The notes under the pieces were generated by a model that was not told the origin of the DNA, did not search any database, and worked only from the letters and a program-made list of their open reading frames with translations. A DNA stretch of 64,000 nucleotides from JAVDCA01 sp035293985. GTDB taxonomy: Bacteria > Pseudomonadota > Alphaproteobacteria > Rhizobiales > Xanthobacteraceae. Both the position numbers and the translations under genes were made by a program. This document shows positions 18,149-25,943 of the stretch, one piece after another; position 1 is the first letter of the stretch; every line of letters begins with the position of its first letter. The stretch is taken from NCBI GenBank assembly GCA_035293985.1, contig DATGLS010000048.1:248001-312000 (forward strand). Direction: 5' to 3'.

Positions 18149-18775
18149 TCAGTTCGGACTACGCCCGAGATCCCCCGCGGCGGCCCGCACGATCGCCTCC
18201 TCCAGCATGTCGAGGCGATCCTGGCCCCAGAAGAGCTCGCCGGCAAATACGTAGAATGGCGATCCGAACACGCCGGCCGCGAGCGCACGCGCGGTGTTGC
18301 CGAGGTATTCCTCGCGCGCGGCCTCGGTGGCTGCAGCCTCGAGGAGCGCGCGCCCGTCGAGCCCGCAACTCCCGGCAAGCGCCACGAGAACCGCTGGGTC
18401 GGACGCGTCGCGATCCTCCGCCCAAATCGCGCGCATCACCGCATTGACGAAGTCTGCGACCGGCAGGCCCTGCCGCTGACCGGCGATCACCATGCACGAG
18501 GCGAGGTCGATATCGCACGGGTAGAACTTGGGCTCGATATTCACTTTCACGCCGAGCTTGGCGCGCCGGCGCTTGAGCTCGCTGATGCGATAGGCCTGCC
18601 GCTGCCAGGCCCGGTTCGCAAGCAGGATGCCGCCGCTGCCGGCGTAGACGTCCTGCATCCGCATCGGGATATGGTTGATCGCGACGCCGTGCCTGGCGGC
18701 CATCTGCACGAAGCGGGCGCCGCCGAGATACGCCCAGTCCGACGCCAGCCATACGTAGTAGTCGATCGCCGGCAT
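18149..18775 (-). CDS. DsbA-fold 2-hydroxychromene-2-carboxylate isomerase / GST-kappa family protein
   Basis: A 208-residue cytoplasmic protein of the thioredoxin-like HCCA isomerase family. It starts DYYVWLASDWAYLG, where DsbA relatives have the CxxC site; here the active position is Ser/Asp, as expected for glutathione-dependent isomerases. The helical insert (NRAWQRQAYRISEL) is followed by the C-terminal GVFGSPFYVFAGELFWGQDRLDMLEEAI, the strongest family signature. Family members isomerise naphthalene-pathway chromenes, but most genomic copies lack a known substrate, and no aromatic pathway genes are adjacent. It is divergent from the PPOX gene with 68 bases between the starts. Confidence 0.88.
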   Translation of the reverse strand: MPAIDYYVWLASDWAYLGGARFVQMAARHGVAINHIPMRMQDVYAGSGGILLANRAWQRQAYRISELKRRRAKLGVKVNIEPKFYPCDIDLASCMVIAGQRQGLPVADFVNAVMRAIWAEDRDASDPAVLVALAGSCGLDGRALLEAAATEAAREEYLGNTARALAAGVFGSPFYVFAGELFWGQDRLDMLEEAIVRAAAGDLGRSPN

Positions 18776-18843
18776 TTGCGGTTTGCCTGCTGCAAAGTTG
18801 CGCTATTGTGGTGGCGGGAAATCGCAACCTCGCGAGGCCACCC

Positions 18844-19467
18844 ATGCTGCCGGACGATACGCACTTCATCACCGACGAGGCAAGCCTGCGCGCGTTCTAC
18901 CCGCAGCCGATGCTGCGGGCGACCGGCAAGGTGCTGCGCGCCCTCGACAAGTACTGCCGCCGCATCATCTCGCTCTCGCCGTTCTGCGTGATCGCCACCC
19001 AGGGCCCCAACGGCGCCGATGTCTCGCCGCGCGGCGATCCTGCCGGCTTCGTGCGCATCATCGACGATCTCACGTTGCTGCTGCCCGACCGGATCGGCAA
19101 CAACCGGCTCGACACCATGACCAACCTGCTGGTGAATCCGCGCATCGGGCTCATCTTCCTGGTGCCCGGCATGAACGAGACGCTGCGCATCAACGGCACC
19201 GCACGCATCACCGACGACGCGCGGCTGTTGGCGGAGAGCGCCGTCAAGGATCGCGTGCCCAAGGTCGGCATCGTCGTGACCGTCGAGGAAGCGCTGCTGC
19301 ACTGCGCCAAGGCGCTGGTGCGCTCGGCGCTGTGGGACGGCAGCCGCCACATCGACCGCTCGATCCTGCCCTCATATGCGCAGATGCTGCTCGAGCACGT
19401 CCACGGCCTCACCGCCGAGGAGAACGAGCGCCAGTCGCAGGTCATGGCCGAGCGCGGGCTGTATTAG
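18844..19467 (+). CDS. Pyridoxamine 5'-phosphate oxidase-family FMN-binding protein
   Basis: A 207-residue split-barrel flavoprotein. ISLSPFCVIATQGPNGADVSPRGDPAGFVRI near residues 40-70 is the FMN-binding core; LLLPDRIGNNRLDTMTNLLVNPRIGLIFLVPG follows, and the C-terminus holds HCAKALVRSALWDGS. This layout is that of the MSMEG_1061-type PPOX flavoproteins rather than true PdxH, which lacks the extended N-terminus. The substrate is unknown; the family includes F420 or FMN reductases and heme-like ligand binders. ATG at 18844 is preferred to the upstream GTG at 18808 because the family N-terminus starts near MLPDDTHFI. Confidence 0.85.
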   Translation: MLPDDTHFITDEASLRAFYPQPMLRATGKVLRALDKYCRRIISLSPFCVIATQGPNGADVSPRGDPAGFVRIIDDLTLLLPDRIGNNRLDTMTNLLVNPRIGLIFLVPGMNETLRINGTARITDDARLLAESAVKDRVPKVGIVVTVEEALLHCAKALVRSALWDGSRHIDRSILPSYAQMLLEHVHGLTAEENERQSQVMAERGLY

Positions 19468-19549
19468 GTCGCACCCGCGCTCGCGCCCGCTGGCCCCATT
19501 CTTACGGGGGGAAGGGCGCTGGCATCGTGCTCAATGCGGGCGCGCTGCC

Positions 19550-21028
19550 TCACCAGCTGGACCAGTAGTTGGAGCTCGGATAGGGCGCGCCGTAGGACGG
19601 GCGCTGCCCATAATAATAGTTGCCGCTGTAGTAGTTGCCGTTCTGACCGTTGTAGCCGTCGCTGGACCACGTGTTCTGCCGCCGCGCGTAGCGCACCTCG
19701 TGCGTCGCGGGATGCTTGCGCATCGCGAGGCCGCCTTGCGGGGCGTCGCTCAGCACCGCGATGAACTCGGTGCCGTCGCCGGTCTCGCTGCTCAGCGGCT
19801 CGTCCGAGATGATCAGCGAGGAGCGCACCGCCGCGGTCGGAGCGAAGCGCGCGAGCACGTCGGGGGCAATGTCGATGCGCTCGAGCGCTGCTTTGGCGCT
19901 CTCGGCGCCGTCGACGTTGACCACGTTCCAGCGCAGGCCGGCGTCGGTCTGCGCCACCGCGGTGAAGACGTGAGTGCCGATCGGCTGGTCGGGATCGCGG
20001 ATGGTGATCGGCACATCGAACAGCTTCTGGAAGCCGCGCCGCACATAGAGCCGCTGGGTCTTGCGGCTGATGAACACCGAGACCGGCGCGAGCGTCGCCT
20101 CGCGTGCGGCCTTGGCGGCATCCGTCCGCTTGCTCTCAGCCGCGGCGAGGGCGGCGCGCGCCGGCGCTACCGCATCGAGCTTGGGCTGCATCTGCGCACG
20201 CGCGGCGTCGAGCTGCGTCTGCACGTCGGCGACCGCTGCGGCGGCCTTCTGCCGCGCGGCCTCGGTGCGCGCCTTGTCGTCATCGGAGGTCGCGCTCATC
20301 GCCGCCATCTCGGCGGCGAGGAACTGAGCATCGACGCGCGCCTTGAGCGTCTCGAGCTTACGCAACGTCGCAGTGGCCTGCGCGGCGTCGCGCGTCGCTT
20401 TGACGGCGGCGAGCCGGGCCTCGTCCATGGCCTTGGCGGCATCAGCGGCCGCATCGGCGAGCGCCTTGGCATGCGCCTCGGCATCCGGCGTGGGCGAGAA
20501 CAGCTTTGGATCGGAGATGTCGACCGGCGCGACGTCGCCCGGCGCGATGATCACCCGCGTGCCGAGCTTCACCTCGCCGAACAGATGCTCGGCAAAGCCA
20601 TAGGGCATGCGCACGCAGCCATGCGAGGCCGCGTGTCCGGGCAGCGGCCCGCCGTGCAGCGCAATGCCCGACCAGGTGATGCGCAGCATGTTGGGCATGT
20701 AGGCATCGTCGTAAAGGTTGGAGTGATGGTCTTTGTCCTTCTGAATGACAGAGAACACGCCGGCGGGCGTCTCGCGGCCGCGCATGCCGCTCGACACGGG
20801 CGCGTGCATGATCGGACCGTCGGCGTCGTAGATGGTCACCCGCTGGTGCTTGAGCGACACGATCGCCATGATCGGCGTGCCGCCAGCGCGTGTTGGAGCG
20901 TCCTGGTCGGCACGCGCGTGCGTATGGCGACTTGCCGCCCCTGCGCACGGCGCTGCCACTACGGCCGCCAAAATAGCGGCTGCGGCCGCCTGCGTCGCCG
21001 ACGGCCGCCGTACGAAACCAAGTGTCAT
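19550..21028 (-). CDS. L,D-transpeptidase (YkuD) with coiled-coil and second degenerate domain
   Basis: A 492-residue exported protein. After a signal peptide (AAAAAILAAVVAAPCAGAA), a YkuD domain spans about residues 55-170, with IALHGG and the catalytic SHGCVRMPYG (His136, Cys138). It makes 3-3 crosslinks in peptidoglycan or anchors proteins to it. Residues 190-320 are Ala/Lys/Glu/Asp-rich and probably form a long coiled coil. Residues ~325-400 resemble the first half of another YkuD domain (VSVFISRKTQRLYVRRG, PIGTHVFTAVAQ) but have no HxxC catalytic pair. The tail from ~455 is Tyr/Asn/Gly/Ser-rich. The ATG at 21028 directly precedes the signal sequence. An exact EcfG promoter lies upstream. 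Confidence 0.9.
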   Translation of the reverse strand: MTLGFVRRPSATQAAAAAILAAVVAAPCAGAASRHTHARADQDAPTRAGGTPIMAIVSLKHQRVTIYDADGPIMHAPVSSGMRGRETPAGVFSVIQKDKDHHSNLYDDAYMPNMLRITWSGIALHGGPLPGHAASHGCVRMPYGFAEHLFGEVKLGTRVIIAPGDVAPVDISDPKLFSPTPDAEAHAKALADAAADAAKAMDEARLAAVKATRDAAQATATLRKLETLKARVDAQFLAAEMAAMSATSDDDKARTEAARQKAAAAVADVQTQLDAARAQMQPKLDAVAPARAALAAAESKRTDAAKAAREATLAPVSVFISRKTQRLYVRRGFQKLFDVPITIRDPDQPIGTHVFTAVAQTDAGLRWNVVNVDGAESAKAALERIDIAPDVLARFAPTAAVRSSLIISDEPLSSETGDGTEFIAVLSDAPQGGLAMRKHPATHEVRYARRQNTWSSDGYNGQNGNYYSGNYYYGQRPSYGAPYPSSNYWSSW

Positions 21029-21074
21029 GCCCGTGCCCTCGCTTCCAACCGGCCCACCGGCCCTCGAACGATCG

Positions 21075-21100
21075 AACGTGGGAACGCCGCAGAAGGTTCC
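21075..21100 (-). promoter_or_regulatory. EcfG-type promoter for the L,D-transpeptidase gene
   Basis: On the minus strand GGAAC, 17 bases, CGTT, an exact EcfG match ending 47 bases before the ATG at 21028. The -35 lies inside a 9-base inverted repeat (CGTGGGAAC ... GTTCCCACG) that may also act as a terminator for the Bug gene ending at 21126. Confidence 0.6.
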
Positions 21101-21125
21101 CACGTCGCCGGGCGGCGTGCGGAGC

Positions 21126-22121
21126 TCAATTCGGCTGGATTCCGCTCGCCTTGATGGCCGCGGCCCAGGTCTTGATCTCGCTCGCCAGGAAGCCCCGCAG
21201 GTAATCCGGTGATCGATGCTCGGGCGGCGCCACGCTCGTCGCCACGGCGCGCAGGTGCGCCTGCAGGTCCGGATTGTCGAGGGTCGCGTTGAGCGCGCTG
21301 TTGAGCTTGGTGACGATCGGCGCCGGTGTGCCTTTCGGGAAGAAGAGGCCCATCCAGTAGTAGAAGTTGCCGAAGTCGAAACCCTGCTCCTTGGCGGTCG
21401 GCACGTCCGGCAAGGCCGGCGAGCGCTCGTCGGTGAGCACCGCAATGGCCTTCAGGGTGCCGCTCTTGATATAGGGGACGGCGCCGATCGCCAGGATGCA
21501 ATAGAAGTCGAGGTGGCCGGCAAGCATGTCGGTCATCGCCTCGGCCGAGCCGCGGTAGGAGACGTGGGTGACGTTGGCGCCGAGGGCGCGGGTGAGCTCG
21601 TAGCAGACGAGATGGTTGGCGGTGCCGACCCCGGCCGAGCCGAACTGCATCTTCGATCCATTCTGTTTCACATAAGCCGCGAACTCGCGCAGGTTGGAGA
21701 CCGGGAGATCCTTGCGCGCGATCAGGATCAGCGGCTGCACAACCGCGAGCCCGGCCGGCTCGAAGTCCTTGATCGAATCGTAGGGCGGCTGCTTGCGCAG
21801 CGACGGGCTCTGGGCGAACGTGTCGAGCGAGCCCACGACCATCTCGTAGCCGTCCGGGTTCGCCTTGGCGACGCGCGAGACGCCGATCAGCCCGCCGGCG
21901 CCGCCCATGTTCTGGATGATGACCGGCTGGCCGAGCCGCTCGCCGAGCGGCGCCGCAATCTGCCGCGCCACGAGATCGGTGCCGCTGCCCGGCCCGAACG
22001 GAACGACGAGCGAGATCGGCCGCGTGGGCCAGTCTTCGGCGCGCGCGGGCGCCGTGACCGCAAGGCCAACGGCGAGCGCCAAAGCCGATACCGCGTGATG
22101 GATGCGAACCGATCGGGCCAT
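21126..22121 (-). CDS. Tripartite tricarboxylate transporter (Bug family) substrate-binding protein
   Basis: A 331-residue periplasmic receptor. The signal peptide ends PARA-EDW, and the mature part starts EDWPTRPISLVVPFGPGSGTDLVARQI. The Bug ligand loop IIQNMGGAGGLIGVSRVAKANPDGY and the second loop GSAGVGTANHLVCYEL follow. The start at 22121 has a strong GGAGGAGGGG ribosome site. It follows the alpha/beta hydrolase by 20 bases on the same strand and, with the molybdenum hydroxylase before that, probably forms a three-gene operon. This suggests the receptor captures the substrate, or a relative of it, that the two enzymes process. No TctA/TctB permease gene is present in the window. Confidence 0.92.
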   Translation of the reverse strand: MARSVRIHHAVSALALAVGLAVTAPARAEDWPTRPISLVVPFGPGSGTDLVARQIAAPLGERLGQPVIIQNMGGAGGLIGVSRVAKANPDGYEMVVGSLDTFAQSPSLRKQPPYDSIKDFEPAGLAVVQPLILIARKDLPVSNLREFAAYVKQNGSKMQFGSAGVGTANHLVCYELTRALGANVTHVSYRGSAEAMTDMLAGHLDFYCILAIGAVPYIKSGTLKAIAVLTDERSPALPDVPTAKEQGFDFGNFYYWMGLFFPKGTPAPIVTKLNSALNATLDNPDLQAHLRAVATSVAPPEHRSPDYLRGFLASEIKTWAAAIKASGIQPN

Positions 22122-22140
22122 TCGCCCCTCCTCCTGCCAA

Positions 22141-22968
22141 CTATGCCGAGACCGCAGCGCCCTGCTCGACGTCGTCGAGCAGCTTCGCCACCGCGGCATT
22201 GAAGATCGCCGGCTTCTCGATGTTGGCGATGTGGCCAGCCTGCGGAATCTCGAGAAAGCGTGATCCTTTGATCATGGCGTGCATCTGCCGCGTATTTTCC
22301 GGCGGCGCGCCATGGTCCTCGCTGCCGCACAGCACCAGCGTCGGCGTCGTGATCTCGCCGAGCCGATGCCCGTAGTTGAGCCGTGCCAGCGCCGCAGCGC
22401 AACCGCAATAGCCATTAGGGGAGGTATTGCGGACCATCCGCTCCATGCGGGCGACGACGTCCGGGTCGCGTTGCGCGAGCCCGGCGCTCGACCAGCGCGC
22501 GACGGTCGAGCCGACGATCGCCTCGATGCCGCCCTGCCGCACCGCTTCGGCACGGTCGAGCCACGCCTTGGTGAACTCGGGCGTAGTGGTGTGGCGCGAG
22601 TCGGCGATCACGGCGCTCTTGAGGCGCTGGCTGTGATCGAGCATCAGCCCGAGCCCGACCATGCCGCCCATCGACAGGCCGACGAAATGCGCCTGCGGGA
22701 CCTTGAGCGCATCGAGGATGCCGGCCGCATCGGCGACGAGCTGATCCAGCGTGTAGTCACCCGCCGGCGCGGCCGAGCCGCCATGGCCGCGCGCGTCATA
22801 GCGCAGCACCCGGTAGCGATCCCGCAACGCCGCGGCGAGCTCGTCCCAGATGGTCAGATCGGTCGCGAGCCCGTGGCTGAGCAGCACCCAGGATCCGCGC
22901 TCGCCGTCGATGCGGCAGTTGAAGGTCGATCCGTTGCTCCCGATCTGCATGGTCAGCTCGCCACTCAC
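22141..22968 (-). CDS. Alpha/beta fold hydrolase (3-oxoadipate enol-lactonase-like)
   Basis: A 275-residue serine hydrolase of the PcaD-like group. It has VLLSHGLATDLTIWDE for the oxyanion hole, YDARGHGGS, the nucleophile elbow GLSMGGM near residue 98, VLCGSEDHGAPPE with the acidic residue, and a C-terminal AGHIANIEKP with the catalytic His. PcaD opens 3-oxoadipate enol-lactone in aromatic degradation, but this fold class is also used for many esters and lactones. The GTG start at 22968 overlaps its own weak GAGG; an ATG at 22950 is nearly as plausible. It lies between the molybdenum hydroxylase and the Bug receptor in one orientation. Confidence 0.88.
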   Translation of the reverse strand: MSGELTMQIGSNGSTFNCRIDGERGSWVLLSHGLATDLTIWDELAAALRDRYRVLRYDARGHGGSAAPAGDYTLDQLVADAAGILDALKVPQAHFVGLSMGGMVGLGLMLDHSQRLKSAVIADSRHTTTPEFTKAWLDRAEAVRQGGIEAIVGSTVARWSSAGLAQRDPDVVARMERMVRNTSPNGYCGCAAALARLNYGHRLGEITTPTLVLCGSEDHGAPPENTRQMHAMIKGSRFLEIPQAGHIANIEKPAIFNAAVAKLLDDVEQGAAVSA

Positions 22969-23041
22969 CTCGGCAGCTTATCCTAGCGCGACATGCGCAA
23001 GTGCACATGAGGCTTGCCACGCTCCGAGCACCGTACGCACC

Positions 23042-25387
23042 TTACTGGCGATCACTTGCGCGTCCATCCTGGATCATCTGAAATAGCCCGGCCGGCGACA
23101 GCGGAAACTCGTTCAGCCGCACGCCGAACGGCGCCAGCGCATTCTCGACCGCCGAGACGATCGCGGCGGGCACCGGGATGCAGGCGGTCTCGCCGGCGCC
23201 CTTGACGCCGAGCGGGTTGGTCTTGCTCGGGTACTCTACCAGGATGACGTCGATATTCGGCAGCTCGGGGCTCGTCGGCAGCAGGTAGTCGGCGAACGTG
23301 GTGGTCTGCGGCTGGGCGTCATCGTCGTAAACCATGCGCTCGAACAGCGTGTTGCCGAGCGTATGAACGACGCTGCCGAGCACCTGGCCGCGCACCAGGG
23401 TCGGGTTGATGGCGCGGCCGGCGTCGTTCACCACCACGATCTTGTGCAGCTCGACCCGGCCGGTCTCGGGATCGACCTCGAGCTCGACCGCCATGAAGGC
23501 ACCCGCATACGTGAGGCTGTTGCCGAGATGGTTGTGCGCGTGCTCGAGACCGGGCGGCAGGTTGCCGGGCAGCTTGTAGCCGGGCACGCCCGCCATCGCG
23601 ATCGCGAGCTCGCCGAAGCCGAGCCCGTGGGTCGGCACGCCCTTCACCTCGACCCGCCCGTCGCGCAGCTCGAGGTCGCCCTCGTCCACTTCGAGGATCT
23701 CAGCCGCCGCCTTGCGCACCTTGTCGCGCACGACGCTCGCGGCAACATGCACGGCCGAGCCGCCCATCACGGTCTGCCGGCTCGCGAACGCGCCCATGCC
23801 GAGCGAAATGCCGCCGGTGTCGCCTGCCACCACGGTGATGTCGCGCGGCGGCACGCCGAGCTCCTCGGCGCAGATCTGCGCGAACGCGGTCTTGAGCCCC
23901 TGCCCGATCGCGACCGCGCCGGTGAACACCGTGACCTTGCCGGCGCGATCGATGCGAACGCGCGCCGACTCGAACGGGCCGCGCCCGGTGCCCTTGATCC
24001 CCATCGCCATGCCGAGGCCGAGGTAGTGGCCCTTCGCCCGCGCCACCTGCTGGCGCGCCGCGAAGCCCGCATGATCGATGGCGCCGAGCACCATCTCCAT
24101 CATTTCGGGAAAATCACCGCTGTCATAGGTGATCGACGACCCCGAGCGCGCCGTGAGCCCGGTCGCGTACGGCATCCTGTCGGGCGGCACGATGTTGCGC
24201 CGCCGCACCTCGGCGAGGTCGAGCTTCAACTCGTGCGCGATCGCGTCGAGACAGCGCTCGATCGCGAAGGTGCCCTCCGGATAGCCGGCGCCGCGGATCG
24301 GCAGGGTCGCGACCTTGTTGGTGGCGGCGACGAGCACGCGCAGGTCGAGACTCGGCAGCACGTAGGTCCCGGGCACCGCTGTCGACGCATTGGTCGGCAG
24401 GTTGGTGCCGCGCGGCGTGTAGGCGCCCTGGTCGTGCACCATGCGGCCACGGATGCCGCGCAGCCGGCCATCGTCGTCGAACGCCACCTCGATGTCCCAG
24501 ACCTGGTCGCGCTCCTGCACGGTCGCGGCAAAATTCTCGCGGCGGTCCTCGACCCATTTCACCGGCCGCCGCAGCATCAGCGCGGCGGCCGCGACCACCG
24601 CCTCCTCTGGATAAAAGAGATGCTTGCAGCCGAAGCCGCCGCCGACGTCCGCGGTGATGACGCGCACTTGGTTCTCGTCGCGGCCGAACATCGCCATCAG
24701 GTGTCCGCGCAGGTCGTGCGTCTCCTGGGTCGAGGCCCATACGGTGAGCCGGTCCTCGAGCTCATCGTGGCGCGCGAGCACGGCGCGCGCCTCGATCGGA
24801 TGGGCGCAGCCGCGGTGGGTCTTGAGCCGCAGCGCGGCGCGGTGGGGCGCGCCCGCAAAGGCCGCCTCGGCATTGCCGTAGCTCTGGCGAAAATCCTTGA
24901 TGATGTTCGAAGGCTGGCGCGTGTCGACGCGCGGCGCACCGGGCGCGATCGCGGCGACGCAGTCGGCGACCGCCGGCAGCGGCTCGTAGTCGATCTCGAC
25001 CAGCGCGGCGGCGTCCTCAGCGGCGTATCGGCTGTCTGCAATGACGGCGACGATCGCCTCGCCGACGAACACCACCTCGTCCCGGGCGAGCGGATAGGGC
25101 GTGACATTCTCGGGCAGCTTTTCGACGCGGAGCTCGAGCGGCATGCGGTCCTGCGTGAGCAGCGGCCGGATATCCGCATAGGTGAGCACCGCGTGCACGC
25201 CGGGCGCGGCGCGCGCGGCCGCGACGTCGATCGACCGGATGCGTGCATGCGCGTGCGCACTGCGCACAAAAGTGGCCTCGAGCGCGTCGCGCACCGGCAC
25301 GTCGTCGACGAACCGACCGGCGCCGCGCAGCAGCGCCGCATCCTCGATGCGGACGATCGGCTGTCCGATGAACTTTTGCGCGGCCAT
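23042..25387 (-). CDS. Xanthine dehydrogenase-family molybdopterin-binding subunit (CoxL-like)
   Basis: A 781-residue molybdenum-cofactor large subunit. It opens with FIGQPIVRIEDAALLRGAGRFVDD and has VGGGFGCKHLFYPEE, a Moco loop, near residue 250. The TGRGPFESARVRID region and GQGLKTAFAQICAEELG follow, and the C-terminal GVKGAGETACIPVPAAIVSAVENAL holds the catalytic Glu (KGAGE). At the CoxL fingerprint position it reads PIRGAGYPEG, not AYRCSFR of true CO dehydrogenase and slightly unlike AYRGAGR of form II. It is therefore a hydroxylase of unknown N-heterocycle, aldehyde or aromatic substrate. The usual [2Fe-2S] and FAD subunits are not encoded nearby. The probable operon continues with the hydrolase and Bug receptor. 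Confidence 0.92.
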   Translation of the reverse strand: MAAQKFIGQPIVRIEDAALLRGAGRFVDDVPVRDALEATFVRSAHAHARIRSIDVAAARAAPGVHAVLTYADIRPLLTQDRMPLELRVEKLPENVTPYPLARDEVVFVGEAIVAVIADSRYAAEDAAALVEIDYEPLPAVADCVAAIAPGAPRVDTRQPSNIIKDFRQSYGNAEAAFAGAPHRAALRLKTHRGCAHPIEARAVLARHDELEDRLTVWASTQETHDLRGHLMAMFGRDENQVRVITADVGGGFGCKHLFYPEEAVVAAAALMLRRPVKWVEDRRENFAATVQERDQVWDIEVAFDDDGRLRGIRGRMVHDQGAYTPRGTNLPTNASTAVPGTYVLPSLDLRVLVAATNKVATLPIRGAGYPEGTFAIERCLDAIAHELKLDLAEVRRRNIVPPDRMPYATGLTARSGSSITYDSGDFPEMMEMVLGAIDHAGFAARQQVARAKGHYLGLGMAMGIKGTGRGPFESARVRIDRAGKVTVFTGAVAIGQGLKTAFAQICAEELGVPPRDITVVAGDTGGISLGMGAFASRQTVMGGSAVHVAASVVRDKVRKAAAEILEVDEGDLELRDGRVEVKGVPTHGLGFGELAIAMAGVPGYKLPGNLPPGLEHAHNHLGNSLTYAGAFMAVELEVDPETGRVELHKIVVVNDAGRAINPTLVRGQVLGSVVHTLGNTLFERMVYDDDAQPQTTTFADYLLPTSPELPNIDVILVEYPSKTNPLGVKGAGETACIPVPAAIVSAVENALAPFGVRLNEFPLSPAGLFQMIQDGRASDRQ

Positions 25388-25489
25388 TCCCGGCTCGCCC
25401 CCCGTGTCGCTGGCTCCGAGCGACAGACTTGCGGCTCACAAGGCGCGCGTCAATGCATCATCGCGCCATGCGCATCCGAGGCAGTCGGA

Positions 25490-25774
25490 TCAGAACGCCT
25501 CGCCACCATGCAGGTTGTGGTCATCGCAATACTGGAATCCATTCGGGCCCTCCGACTCGATGGCGGCGAATCCGCAGGCGGGAAGCGCGATGCGGGCCGC
25601 AAGGTCGCGTGGCGCGGGAGCCTGTCCGTTTGTCGGCGCCGAGCGTCCGTGCGCCATTGGACGCGCGCCGACCGACGCGTAAGCGCCATCGGCCATCGCG
25701 CGGCTGCCGGCAAGCGCGGGACACGCCATGACGGCCAGGACCACCACGATGCAGTTTACGAGCTTGCTGAACAT
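25490..25774 (-). CDS. Small secreted protein of unknown function
   Basis: A 94-residue protein I do not recognise. A signal peptide (FSKLVNCIVVVLAVMACPALAG) is followed by an Ala/Pro-rich linker and a C-terminal part with two cysteines (LPACGFAAIE, FQYCDDHNLHGG), which could form one disulfide in the periplasm. The ATG at 25774 has GGAGA 7 bases upstream, which supports it as a real gene. It is flanked by unrelated genes on the same strand, so it is probably monocistronic. Confidence 0.6.
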   Translation of the reverse strand: MFSKLVNCIVVVLAVMACPALAGSRAMADGAYASVGARPMAHGRSAPTNGQAPAPRDLAARIALPACGFAAIESEGPNGFQYCDDHNLHGGEAF

Positions 25775-25943
25775 GGCGATCGTCTCCTGTGTGGTGTTCC
25801 TGACCACTAGACGGGCGACGCCACGCGAAAATTTCAGAGTGCGCGGACACGACTGGTCACCGATGCGTGAGATGGTCGTGACTGCAAATGATCGATGGCG
25901 CTGCGCGACGGCGGCCGCTTGGGAATCACGCAGTTGAGGGGCG

